Source: JAVVHH01 sp965199585 (GTDB lineage: Bacteria; Pseudomonadota; Alphaproteobacteria; Acetobacterales; Acetobacteraceae). Taken from it: a stretch of DNA of 64,000 nucleotides. The notes beneath the pieces are model-generated. The model was not told where the DNA came from. It was given only the letters and a program-made list of their open reading frames with translations, and ran no database searches. A program made the translations under genes and the position numbers. Positions 1 to 15,283 of this stretch are shown one piece after another. The stretch's first letter is position 1; each line of letters begins with the position of its first letter. The stretch covers positions 1 through 64,000 of the forward strand of contig CBDASI010000002.1 in the NCBI GenBank assembly GCA_965199585.1, in the 5' to 3' direction.

Positions 1-2711
<2,711 letters not shown>

Positions 2712-3164
2712 CCACCAGGCTTACGCCCAGATAGCCTCTCACAGGACCCATCCAACACATGTCAGTCCACCAATTCATCTCCGAATAGTGGATGCGTCAA
2801 ACAGACCAACTTACACATAAATTTACATACACACTCTACGTCCCCTCAGTATCTCAGCATTTCGCCAAGACTTGGTCCGGGATAACATGGACCACGCACA
2901 AGATCTTCCCGACGCCAGCGACTGATCTTGCGATCACCACCAACACCCGAGTTGTCCCACACGCCCCAAAGGACGCAACAGAACCTGATAAACAATACCA
3001 AAGAACACAAACGAACCGATCCAAAGACCAGCCCGCGACCTTAACGAGATACCAGGATCTGAAACCCAGGCACGACGCTAAGATCAGACCTCGCGATCAC
3101 CGCGAGACCCGACCTTAACAACACCGATCAAATCAAACTCAGGTCGGACCATCAACCCAAACTA
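2712..3164 (-). other. Internal transcribed spacer between tRNA-Ala and 23S rRNA
   Basis: This spacer of about 450 nt is transcribed on the minus strand between tRNA-Ala and 23S. I see no tRNA or protein gene in it. Its plus strand is rich in A and C, so the precursor RNA is rich in U and G, unlike the GC-rich genome around it. Two short related segments (around 2920-2940 and 3080-3105, both containing 'gatca' and 'cgcgatcacc'-like strings) may form processing stems. Confidence 0.7.
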
Positions 3165-3237
3165 TGGAGACTGTCGGGATCGAACCGACGACCCCCTGCT
3201 TGCAAAGCAGGTGCTCTCCCAGCTGAGCTAAGCCCCC
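3165..3237 (-). tRNA. tRNA-Ala (anticodon TGC)
   Basis: The minus strand folds as a standard cloverleaf. The acceptor pairs GGGGGCT with AGTCTCC, and the anticodon stem CCTGC/GCAGG holds the loop TTTGCAA, giving anticodon TGC. The T arm contains GGTTCGATCCC. The CCA end is not encoded, since the next bases are TAG. It sits in the usual place between tRNA-Ile and 23S. Confidence 0.97.
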
Positions 3238-3272
3238 TCAAACCACCAATCATCGATTGGTAGCAGCAAGTA

Positions 3273-3346
<74 letters not shown>

Positions 3347-3620
3347 CTAAACAAACGAACTACGCTGCAGAAGCCCGCAACGCGCTCGATGTGAAATACG
3401 GATAAACAACGGATATGTTGACGGCGCCTCCAGGACAACAGCCAAAGCCTGCCCCAAGATGTCAAACCAGCAACCAACCACGCCAGCATCTGGCCTGCGG
3501 TCACGATCTGATGCCTACCCTGATCCCAAGGTAGGACTTTGCTCAAACTCTCGTTTGAGATGCGAACAACAACCAAACCAGCCCAAAGCAAGCTTTGAAC
3601 TACGCTCGATCATCATCCTT

Positions 3621-5112
<1,492 letters not shown>

Positions 5113-5349
5113 TCATCCATTCCCCCACCAAAGCAGAAAAACAAACAAACAAAATCCCAACACAACAAATCAAACAACCAACGTAATCATCATCGCCAGC
5201 AAAACATCCAGCCTCCAGTATCGCTCAACCCAGCCAGGGCGAACTCGACACCATCAACAGCTAAAACGCCGCCAACATATCCGTCCGTATTTCAGATTTA
5301 CTTTTCAATGAGCGGGGCGGGAACCATTCGGTCGCCGCCGGTGAGGAGC
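5113..5349 (-). other. rRNA operon leader, transcript very rich in U and G
   Basis: This is the transcribed leader between the rRNA promoter and 16S. In 5121-5180 the plus strand contains 55 A or C, three T and two G, so the RNA is almost entirely U and G. I see no coding sequence and could not place a convincing boxA. The leader probably carries antitermination and RNase III processing signals, but that is inferred from position. Confidence 0.6.
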
Positions 5350-5378
5350 GATATATGAGCCTGCTTCGATGGTGTCAA
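5350..5378 (-). promoter_or_regulatory. Sigma-70 promoter of the rRNA operon
   Basis: On the minus strand there is TTGACA (5378-5373), a 17-base spacer and TATATC (5355-5350). The -35 is a perfect consensus with ideal spacing. It points at the 16S gene and would give a leader of about 230 nt, as expected for a main rRNA promoter. Confidence 0.88.
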
Positions 5379-5433
5379 CACGATGACAGCCAATCGACCT
5401 GCTATCAGCCATGCGAATTTAAAAGTGGACGGT

Positions 5434-5464
5434 GCCCACTCCAGCGCCATGCACGAGAGTGGGC
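5434..5464 (-). terminator. Candidate terminator after clpB
   Basis: An eight-pair perfect stem, GCCCACTC/GAGTGGGC, with a 15-nt loop lies just after the clpB stop codon on the minus strand. A short T stretch (complement of 5421-5424) follows only after about nine bases, so this is a weak intrinsic terminator at best. Its place between clpB and the strong rRNA promoter makes an insulating role plausible. Confidence 0.4.
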
Positions 5465-5472
5465 CCGCTAAA

Positions 5473-8055
<2,583 letters not shown>

Positions 8056-8134
8056 GTCTGGTATGTCCCTTCGTGAGGCGACTGGCGTCGGTTACGTCCC
8101 TCAACAGGCAACGCAGCAACGCCGGTTGCCGTAG

Positions 8135-8163
8135 AAATGGGAAATGGCCATGACAGTCTCAAG
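8135..8163 (-). promoter_or_regulatory. Heat-shock (sigma-32 type) promoter of clpB
   Basis: On the minus strand CTTG (8163-8160) is followed by 18 bases and CCCATTT (8141-8135), about 80 nt before the clpB start. This fits the alphaproteobacterial RpoH pattern of CTTG, 17-18 bases, then a C/T-rich -10. It also fits the gene it precedes. The assignment is by eye, not by a scored matrix. Confidence 0.7.
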
Positions 8164-8231
8164 AGACTCGGAGCCGGCTAGCCGATCGGTCGACCGCGTG
8201 CCAGCGTGATGGCCCACGACTGGACGCTGCC

Positions 8232-9011
8232 TTGGCCCAAGACACCCCCCTCCCCGTCTCCCCGCTGCTGCCGCGCACCGCCCTGGTGACCGGCGGCGCC
8301 AAACGGCTGGGGCGCGCCATCTGCCTCCAGCTGGCGCATGCCGGCTTCCGGGTGGCGATCCATCATTATCGGAGCGAGGCCGAGGCGGTTCTCCTCGCGG
8401 CCGAGATCGGCCCGGCCGCCACCGCGATCGCCGCCGATCTGGCCGACGAGCGCGCGACGCAGGCCTTGCTCACCCGCGCCGCGGAGGCGCTCGGGCCGGT
8501 CGGCGTGCTGATCAACAATGCCAGCGTGTTCGAGCGGGACGAGTGGGACGACGCGACCCGCGAGACCTGGGACCGGCACATGGAGCCCAACCTGCGGGCG
8601 CCCTTCGTGCTCATGCAGGCCCTGGCGCGCGCCCTGCCGGCCGGGGCGGAGGGTGCGATCATCAACCTGCTGGACCAGCGCGTCTGGTCGCTGACGCCGC
8701 ATTTCATGTCGTATACCGCCTCCAAGGCGGCCCTATGGGCGCTGACCCAGCAGATGGCCCTGGCGCTGGCGCCGCGGATCCGGGTCAATGCGATCGGACC
8801 CGGCCCGGCGCTGCCGAGTGCGCGGCAATCGGCGGAGCAATTCGCGCGGCAGGCCGCCAGCGTGCCGCTGCAGCGCGGGACCAGCCCCGAGGAAGTGGCG
8901 CGCGCGGTGCTGGCGCTGCTGGCGCTGCCGTCGGTCACGGGCCAGATGCTGGCGCTCGACGGCGGCCAACACATGCAATGGGCCGCCCCCAGCACAGCCG
9001 AGACGGAATAG
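8232..9011 (+). CDS. Short-chain dehydrogenase, pteridine reductase-like
   Basis: A 259-residue SDR oxidoreductase. The nucleotide-binding loop is VTGGAKRLGR near residue 20, the NNAS motif is NNASVFERDEW near residue 95, and the YTASKAALWALT segment carries the catalytic Tyr and Lys. The AKRLGR form of the loop is typical of pteridine reductases and FolM-like dihydromonapterin reductases. The next gene, one base after the stop, is folB, which supports a role in folate or pterin metabolism. The reading frame opens with TTG; no ATG or GTG lies in frame nearby upstream, so TTG is the likely start. The exact substrate is unproven. Confidence 0.85.
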   Translation: MAQDTPLPVSPLLPRTALVTGGAKRLGRAICLQLAHAGFRVAIHHYRSEAEAVLLAAEIGPAATAIAADLADERATQALLTRAAEALGPVGVLINNASVFERDEWDDATRETWDRHMEPNLRAPFVLMQALARALPAGAEGAIINLLDQRVWSLTPHFMSYTASKAALWALTQQMALALAPRIRVNAIGPGPALPSARQSAEQFARQAASVPLQRGTSPEEVARAVLALLALPSVTGQMLALDGGQHMQWAAPSTAETE

Positions 9012-9012
9012 C

Positions 9013-9423
9013 ATGACGATCGCCAACGCAGCCACCGGCATCCGCCACGTCTTCCTGCGCGACATGATGTTGCAGCTCAGCATCGGCGTGCACGCTCACG
9101 AGCATGCGGCGACGCAGCGGGTCCGCATCAACGTCGACCTCGGCGTCAGCGAGGACCGCGCCGACGAGACCGACCGTCTCGGCCGCGTCGTCGACTACGA
9201 GGCCCTGGCGCAGCGGGTCCGCGACCTGGCCGCCAGCGGTCACGTCCAGCTGGTCGAGACGCTGGCGGAGCGGATCGCGCAGGATTGCCTGCGCGACAGC
9301 CGGGTTCGCTCGGCCCGTATCCGGGTAGAAAAACTTGACGTGTTTGCCGACATGTGGGCCGCCGGAGTCGAGGTGGAACGCGTGCAACCGGCCAGTCATC
9401 CACCGTTCGGGCAAAGCGACTGA
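9013..9423 (+). CDS. folB: Dihydroneopterin aldolase
   Basis: A 136-residue FolB-family protein that converts dihydroneopterin to hydroxymethyl-dihydropterin and glycolaldehyde in folate synthesis. The N-terminus FLRDMMLQLSIGVHAHE matches the conserved strand and turn of the family, and VVDYEALAQRV and LVETLAERIA match the two helices with the catalytic region. The start ATG lies one base after the SDR stop codon, so the two genes are probably translated together. FolB is often about 120 residues; the extra length is a short C-terminal tail. Confidence 0.92.
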   Translation: MTIANAATGIRHVFLRDMMLQLSIGVHAHEHAATQRVRINVDLGVSEDRADETDRLGRVVDYEALAQRVRDLAASGHVQLVETLAERIAQDCLRDSRVRSARIRVEKLDVFADMWAAGVEVERVQPASHPPFGQSD

Positions 9424-9663
9424 ATCTATGGAAGGTTTCCGCGCGCGGGCGTCGCAACGTCAGACGCTTACGGGCTTCTGTTGTAAAAACAGTCAGTTGG
9501 CAGCGTGCCTACAAAACGGGCAACCCGTTCGATCCCCCGTGTTTACGGCCTCTTGGCCCCGAACTCCGCACTTCACCCACAAGCTTATCCACAGGATCGG
9601 TGGATGACTCTTCGATGACGCAGGGGGTTGAGCTTGGGCCCTGCCGCCGCCTAATCAGCCCCG
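9424..9663. other. Spacer before uvrC with a perfect DnaA box
   Basis: This 240-nt stretch shows no gene. At 9585-9593 it contains TTATCCACA, an exact match to the consensus DnaA box, on the plus strand about 70 nt before uvrC. I found no cluster of further boxes and no AT-rich unwinding region, so it is not an origin. It probably holds the uvrC promoter, which I could not place. Confidence 0.5.
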
Positions 9664-11541
9664 ATGGATGAAGTCGAAGTCCCGCGCACACTGCCGGGCG
9701 TTGAAGTGATCGAGCGCGCGCTCGCCACCATGCCGCAGAGCCCGGGCGTCTACCGGATGCTCGATGCGCGCGGCGAGGCGCTCTACGTCGGCAAGGCACG
9801 CAACCTCAAGAAGCGAGTCGTCAACTACACCCAGCTGATCCGCCTGCCGGAGCGGCTCAAGCGCATGGTGCACGAGACCATCTCGATGGAGATCGTCACC
9901 ACCCATACCGAGGCCGAGGCGCTGCTGCTCGAGGCCAACTTGATCAAGCGGCTCAAGCCCCGCTTCAACATCGTGCTGCGCGACGACAAGAGCTATCCGT
10001 GGCTGATGCTGACCGAGGATCATGCCTTCCCGCAGATCACCAAGCATCGCGGCGCCCGGTCGCGCAAAGGCAGCTATTACGGCCCGTTCGCCTCGTCCTG
10101 GGCGGTCAATCAGACCGTGACGGCCATGCAGCGCGTGTTCCTGCTGCGCTCCTGCCAGGACACGGTGTTCAACAATCGCTCCCGCCCCTGCCTGCTGCAC
10201 CAGATCAAGCGCTGCTCGGCACCGTGCGTCGGCCGGGTCGATGCGGTGGAATATGAGCACTACGTCGCCCAAGCGCGCGCCTTCCTGAGCGGCAAGGCCG
10301 GTGACGTACAGCGCGAGTTGGCCCGCGAGATGGAAGCCGCGTCCGAGAACCTCGAATTCGAGCATGCCGCCGCCGTGCGCGACCGCATCCGCGGCCTGAC
10401 CCACGTGCAGGGCACCGCCGTCATCAACCCGGCCAGCCTGACCGATGCCGATATCGTCGCCGCCCACCAGATTGGCGGCCAAACCTGCGTACAGGTGTTC
10501 TTCGTCCGCGGCGGCAACAACAACGGCAATCGCGCCTTCTTCCCGACGCACACGCGCGACGAGGAGCCGGATGCCGTGTTGGCGGCCTTCCTCGGCCAGT
10601 TCTACGACGACAAACCGGTCCCGCCGGTGATCCTGCTCAGCCACGCCGTCATAGAACAGGATCTGCTTGCCGAAGCGTTGTCGCTGAAGGCCGAACGCAA
10701 AGTCAGCGTCAGCGTGCCGGTCCGTGGCGAGAAGCGCGCCGTGGTGCTGCACGCGCAGACCAATGCGCGGGAAGCGCTGGAGCGCAAGATGGCCGAGAGC
10801 GCCGGCCAGCAGAAGCTGCTCGCGGGTGTCGCCGAGGTATTTGGTCTAGCGGGGACCCCGGAGCGCATCGAGTGCTACGACAACAGCCATATCAGCGGCA
10901 GCAATGCCTATGGCGTGATGATCGTGGCGGGGCCCGAGGGGTTCCAGAAGAACGCGTACCGCAAATACTCGATCAAGGGCCCGATCACGCCCGGCGACGA
11001 CTTTGCGATGATGCGCGAGGTGCTGGACCGCCGCTTCGCCCGCGCCATGCGCGAGCAGGCCGCCAGCGATGCCGGCGAGGGCGCGGCGCCCGTGCTGCCG
11101 GACCTGCTGCTGATCGACGGCGGCGCCGGCCAGCTTTCCGCCGTGCGCGGCATCCTCGGCGATCTCGGCATCCACCAGATCCCCGTCGTCGGCATCGCCA
11201 AGGGTCCGGATCGGGACGCCGGCAAGGAATGGTTCCACATGGCCGACCGCCCCGCCTTCCAACTGCCGCCGCGCGACCCGGTGCTCTACTACCTACAGCG
11301 CGTCCGCGACGAGACGCACCGTTTCGCCATCACCACGCATCGCGCCGGTCGCAGCAAGGCACTGGTGACGAGCGAACTGGACGAGGTGCCCGGCGTCGGC
11401 TCCGCCCGCAAGCGTGCCCTTCTGAACCATTTCGGCTCCGCCCGCGGTGTCAAGCAGGCTGGGCTCGCGGACCTAGAGGCCGCTCCCGGCATCAACCGGG
11501 AGACGGCACGCCGGGTCTACGAGTTCTTCCACCCGGGCTGA
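9664..11541 (+). CDS. uvrC: Excinuclease ABC subunit C
   Basis: A 625-residue UvrC, the nuclease that cuts on both sides of a DNA lesion in nucleotide excision repair. The N-terminal GIY-YIG domain is seen as PGVYRMLDARGEALYVGKA (about residues 24-42). A cysteine-bearing linker (CLLHQIKRCSAPC) follows. The UVR domain that binds UvrB is LEFEHAAAVRDRIR (about residue 235). The RNase H-like endonuclease domain includes IECYDNSHISGSNAYG and DLLLIDGGAGQL, and a helix-hairpin-helix (DEVPGVGSARKRALLNHFGS) ends the protein. Its stop codon abuts the stop of the next gene on the other strand. Confidence 0.98.
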   Translation: MDEVEVPRTLPGVEVIERALATMPQSPGVYRMLDARGEALYVGKARNLKKRVVNYTQLIRLPERLKRMVHETISMEIVTTHTEAEALLLEANLIKRLKPRFNIVLRDDKSYPWLMLTEDHAFPQITKHRGARSRKGSYYGPFASSWAVNQTVTAMQRVFLLRSCQDTVFNNRSRPCLLHQIKRCSAPCVGRVDAVEYEHYVAQARAFLSGKAGDVQRELAREMEAASENLEFEHAAAVRDRIRGLTHVQGTAVINPASLTDADIVAAHQIGGQTCVQVFFVRGGNNNGNRAFFPTHTRDEEPDAVLAAFLGQFYDDKPVPPVILLSHAVIEQDLLAEALSLKAERKVSVSVPVRGEKRAVVLHAQTNAREALERKMAESAGQQKLLAGVAEVFGLAGTPERIECYDNSHISGSNAYGVMIVAGPEGFQKNAYRKYSIKGPITPGDDFAMMREVLDRRFARAMREQAASDAGEGAAPVLPDLLLIDGGAGQLSAVRGILGDLGIHQIPVVGIAKGPDRDAGKEWFHMADRPAFQLPPRDPVLYYLQRVRDETHRFAITTHRAGRSKALVTSELDEVPGVGSARKRALLNHFGSARGVKQAGLADLEAAPGINRETARRVYEFFHPG

Positions 11542-11670
11542 TCAGCACCGATACGGGTGATAGTAGCAGAAGCCGGGGCGGGGACGGCCATACCCGTAGG
11601 GCGGATAGAAGCAGCCGGAGACCGCGACCGACGTCGCGAGCAGCACCAAAGCGAGCAGAGCCTTTTTCAT
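11542..11670 (-). CDS. Small 42-residue lipoprotein, unknown function
   Basis: A short gene reads MKKALLALVLLATSVAVSGC at its N-terminus, a classic signal peptide ending in a lipobox (VSGC, modified Cys at residue 20). The mature part is only about 23 residues, rich in Tyr, Pro, Gly and Arg, with two more Cys (residues 35 and 42, the last residue). A good ribosome site (AAGGA, eight or nine bases before ATG) supports translation. It lies between dnaE (107 nt upstream, same strand) and uvrC (convergent, stop codons adjacent). Tiny YPPYGYG-type lipoproteins are common in proteobacteria, but I recognise no named family. Confidence 0.75.
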   Translation of the reverse strand: MKKALLALVLLATSVAVSGCFYPPYGYGRPRPGFCYYHPYRC

Positions 11671-11776
11671 GAGTAATGTTCCTTAAGCCAAGTGCATCTA
11701 ACCGGTCGAATATGGCCTATTCGTGCTCTGAATACGGTGGATCGGAGGTGACCACCCAAGCCCGCTGGTGGATTGG

Positions 11777-14700
11777 TCAGATCTCCTCGACCCGCTCCAC
11801 GCCAACCACCGCCTTGAGCGCCTGCACCAACCGGGGCGTAACCTGGAAGCCGCCAGGCAGCGTGATCTCCACCTCCTGCGCCTCGTCGACCCGCGGCACC
11901 AGCGTGACCCGGCCCTTGCCGCGTCCGCCGTTGGCCTCGCCCCGCGCCAACACCGCCCGGATGTGCGGCACCGCCTCGCTGCGGTCGAGCCAAATCCGCA
12001 TCCCCGCCCCGGCTGCGTTCGCCGCCGCGTCCAGGCTCACGCAATCCGTCGCGGTGATCCGCAGCGCCTCGCCCTCAAGCTTCAGCTCGACGCCCATCAG
12101 CACCGCCTCACCCCCCTTGAGCACGTCGCGCGCCGAGTTCAGCACCTCGCTGAACACCGTCACCTCGAAGCTGCCGCTGCCGTCCGACAGCCGGATCCAC
12201 GCCATGCGGCTTCCCGTCCGCGTCGGCCGCTCCTTGGTGGCGATGACGTTGCCGGCCACCCTGACCCGCGTCGCCCCCGCCGCCGCCTTCAGCTCGAGGT
12301 CCTTCGACGATACCACCCCGAGCCGCTTGAGCAGCGGCACGTAGCTGTCCAGCGGATGCGCCGTTAGATGGAACCCGACCGCATCGGCCTCGTAGCCCAA
12401 CCGCTCCATGCCGGGCCAATCCGGCCCCGACGGCAGGCGCAGCGTGACGGCCTCCTCCGTCCCGCCGAACAGCCCGGTCTGCCCGGTATTGGCCTCCTCC
12501 GCCTGCGCCTGCGCCCGCCGCAGGATCATCTCCGCACCGGCGAATACCTGCTGCCGATTGGGATGCAGCGCATCGAACGCCCCGGCCCGCGCCAGATTCT
12601 CCAGCTGCATCTTGTTGAGCTGCCTCGGATCGACCCGCGCCGCCAGATCGCCCACGTCGCGGAACGGCACCTCGCCACGCGTGGCGACCAGCGTCAACAT
12701 CGCCTCCAGCCCGACCTTCTTTACCGCCGCCAGTGCATACCGGATCGACTGGGTGCCGTCGGCCGCGACCTCGACCTTGAAGCGTGCCTCCGACTTGTTG
12801 ATGTCCGGCGGCAGCACGGCGACGTTCATCCGCTGCGCTTCCTGCCGCAGGGCCGCGAGCTTGTCGGTGTTGCTGATCGCTAGGTCCATGCAGGCGGCCA
12901 GGAACGCCACCGGATGGTTCGCCTTCATCCAGGCGGTTTGATACGAAACCAGCGCGTAGGCCGCGGCATGGCTCTTGTTGAAGCCGTAATCGGCGAACTT
13001 GGCCATCAGGTCGAACACCTCGTCCGCCTTGGCCTTGGGGATGCCCCGCCCGGTCGCCCCGTCGGTGAACACCTGCCGCTGCAGCTCCATCTCGGCGCGG
13101 ATCTTCTTGCCCATCGCGCGCCGCAGCAGGTCCGCCCCGCCCAGGCTGTAGCCGCCCATCTTCTGGGCAATCTGCATCACCTGCTCCTGGTAGACCATGA
13201 TGCCGTAGGTCTCGCCCAGGATCTCCTGCAGCTCCGGATGCGGCGGCGCCCAGGCCTCGCCGTGCTTACGACGGCAGTAATCCGGGATGTTGGCCATCGG
13301 CCCCGGCCGATATAGCGACACCGCGGCGATCAGATCCTCCAGCCGGTTCGGCCGCATCTGCCGCAGCACGTCGCGCATGCCCTGGCCTTCGAACTGGAAC
13401 ACCCCGCCGGCATCGCCGCGCGACAGCATCTCATAGGTCGCGGCATCGTCGAGCGGGATGGTCTCCAGCACCACCGGCGTGCCCAGCCGGGTCAGCATCT
13501 GCTGCGCCCGCTGCAGGATCGTCAGCGTCGTCAGCCCCAGGAAGTCGAATTTCACCAACCCGGCCTGCTCGACGTATTTCATCGAGTACTGGGTGACGAG
13601 CGTATCCGCCTTCGGATCGCGATACAGCGGCACCAGTTCAACCAGCGGCCGGTCGCCGATCACCACGCCCGCGGCATGGGTCGAGGCATGGCGATACAGC
13701 CCCTCCAACTGCAGCGCGACTTCCAGCAGCCGCCGGATCGCCTCGTCTCCGTCCCGCATCTCCTGCAGCCGCGGCTCACCCTCGATGGCCTGCGCCAGCG
13801 TCACCGGCTTGGCCGGGTTGTTGGGGATCAGCTCGGCGACGCGGTTCACCTGCCCGAACCCCAGCCCCAGCACCCGACCCACGTCGCGCACCGCCGCCCG
13901 CGCCTGCAGCTTGCCGAAGGTGATGATCTGCGCGACCCGGTCGTTGCCGTATTCCCGGCGCACGTAGGAGATGACCTCGTCGCGCCGGTCCTGGCAGAAA
14001 TCGATGTCGAAGTCCGGCATCGACACCCGCTCCGGGTTGAGGAAGCGCTCGAACAGCAGCCCCCAGCGCAGCGGGTCCAGATCGGTGATCGTCAGCGCCC
14101 ACGCCACCACCGATCCGGCGCCCGATCCACGGCCCGGCCCGACCGGAATGTCCTGCGACTTCGCCCATTGAATGAAGTCGGCCACGATCAGGAAGTAGCC
14201 CGGGAACCCCATCCCCGCGATGACATCCAGTTCGTAGTTCAACTGCGTCGCATACCGCGTCCGCGTCTCGGCATCGGCCTCCATCGCGACCATCCGCCGC
14301 TCCAGCCCCTCGGCCGCCATGGCCCGGATCGTCGCATCCTCCGTCTGCCCCGTTAGCACCTTGGGGCTCACCGGCAGCAGCGGCTTGCGGGTTTCGGCCA
14401 TCACCGCGCACATCCGCGCCACCGCGAGCGTGTTGTCGCAGGCATCCGGCAGGTCCGCGAACAGCTTCCGCATCGCCTTCGCCGGCTTGAACCAATGCTC
14501 CGGCGTGACTCGGCGCCGCGACTGCTCGCTCACCTGCCGCCCTTCGGCGATGCACAGCAGGGCATCGTGCGCCTCGTGCATCCCCGGCGTGGCATAGAAA
14601 CACTCGTTGGTGGCGATCAACGGGATGCGGCGCGCATCGGCCAGCGCGATCAGCCCGGGCTCCACCGCAGCCTCAACCGCCAGCCCATGCCGATGCAATT

Positions 14701-15205
14701 CCATCATGCAGCGATCCGGGAATGCCTCGGCGAACTGCGCCAGCAGCGCCTCTGCCTCCGCCTGCCGCCCTTCTGCCAGCAACCGCACCAGCGGACCCCG
14801 CGTCCCACCGGTCAACAGGATCAGCCCGGCCGAATGCGACAGCAGCCGGTCTAGCCCTATCTGCGGCAATGCCGGGTCGGACTCGATGAAGCCGATGGAG
14901 GACAGCGCCCGCAGATTGGCCAGCCCGAGCTCGTCCTGCGCCAGTACCACGACCGGGTCCGGCGCGAGCCCGGGCTTTTCAGCGCGCACCAGGCTGATCT
15001 GGCACCCGACGATCGGCTGCACGCCCTTGCCCACGCAGGCCTGGCTGAACTCGAGAGCCCCAAACAAGTTGCCGCTGTCGGCGATCGCCACCGCAGGCTG
15101 GCGATCCGCTAGCGCCAGCGCGGCGATCTTGTCGGGCTTAATGGCGCCCTCGCTGAGCGAATAGGCGGAATGGACTCGGAGATGGACGAAGTCGGCGGCG
15201 CTCAT
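11777..15205 (-). CDS. dnaE: DNA polymerase III subunit alpha
   Basis: An 1142-residue replicative polymerase catalytic subunit of the DnaE1 type, normal length. The N-terminal PHP domain begins HLRVHSAYSLSEGAIKPDKI (about residues 8-27). The palm motif PDFDIDFC near residue 397 carries catalytic aspartates, preceded by GPGRGSGAGSVVAWAL. Helix-hairpin-helix and OB-fold regions follow, with VAGNVIATKERPTRTG in the OB part. The lolE-lolD-dnaE order is conserved in alphaproteobacteria; here a beta-propeller gene sits between lolD and dnaE. The ATG at 15205 gives the standard N-terminus. Confidence 0.98.
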   Translation of the reverse strand: MSAADFVHLRVHSAYSLSEGAIKPDKIAALALADRQPAVAIADSGNLFGALEFSQACVGKGVQPIVGCQISLVRAEKPGLAPDPVVVLAQDELGLANLRALSSIGFIESDPALPQIGLDRLLSHSAGLILLTGGTRGPLVRLLAEGRQAEAEALLAQFAEAFPDRCMMELHRHGLAVEAAVEPGLIALADARRIPLIATNECFYATPGMHEAHDALLCIAEGRQVSEQSRRRVTPEHWFKPAKAMRKLFADLPDACDNTLAVARMCAVMAETRKPLLPVSPKVLTGQTEDATIRAMAAEGLERRMVAMEADAETRTRYATQLNYELDVIAGMGFPGYFLIVADFIQWAKSQDIPVGPGRGSGAGSVVAWALTITDLDPLRWGLLFERFLNPERVSMPDFDIDFCQDRRDEVISYVRREYGNDRVAQIITFGKLQARAAVRDVGRVLGLGFGQVNRVAELIPNNPAKPVTLAQAIEGEPRLQEMRDGDEAIRRLLEVALQLEGLYRHASTHAAGVVIGDRPLVELVPLYRDPKADTLVTQYSMKYVEQAGLVKFDFLGLTTLTILQRAQQMLTRLGTPVVLETIPLDDAATYEMLSRGDAGGVFQFEGQGMRDVLRQMRPNRLEDLIAAVSLYRPGPMANIPDYCRRKHGEAWAPPHPELQEILGETYGIMVYQEQVMQIAQKMGGYSLGGADLLRRAMGKKIRAEMELQRQVFTDGATGRGIPKAKADEVFDLMAKFADYGFNKSHAAAYALVSYQTAWMKANHPVAFLAACMDLAISNTDKLAALRQEAQRMNVAVLPPDINKSEARFKVEVAADGTQSIRYALAAVKKVGLEAMLTLVATRGEVPFRDVGDLAARVDPRQLNKMQLENLARAGAFDALHPNRQQVFAGAEMILRRAQAQAEEANTGQTGLFGGTEEAVTLRLPSGPDWPGMERLGYEADAVGFHLTAHPLDSYVPLLKRLGVVSSKDLELKAAAGATRVRVAGNVIATKERPTRTGSRMAWIRLSDGSGSFEVTVFSEVLNSARDVLKGGEAVLMGVELKLEGEALRITATDCVSLDAAANAAGAGMRIWLDRSEAVPHIRAVLARGEANGGRGKGRVTLVPRVDEAQEVEITLPGGFQVTPRLVQALKAVVGVERVEEI

Positions 15206-15283
15206 GGAACAGAGATGGGCATCATCGCCGCCGATTTGTCATCATCCTTCAGCCCGGTGAGTTGCCCGGGCCGGGCGGAGGCG

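Noticed and set aside
9585..9593. Possible replication origin at the DnaA box
   Set aside because: There is only one box, with no AT-rich unwinding element and no dnaA, dnaN, hemE or parAB nearby.
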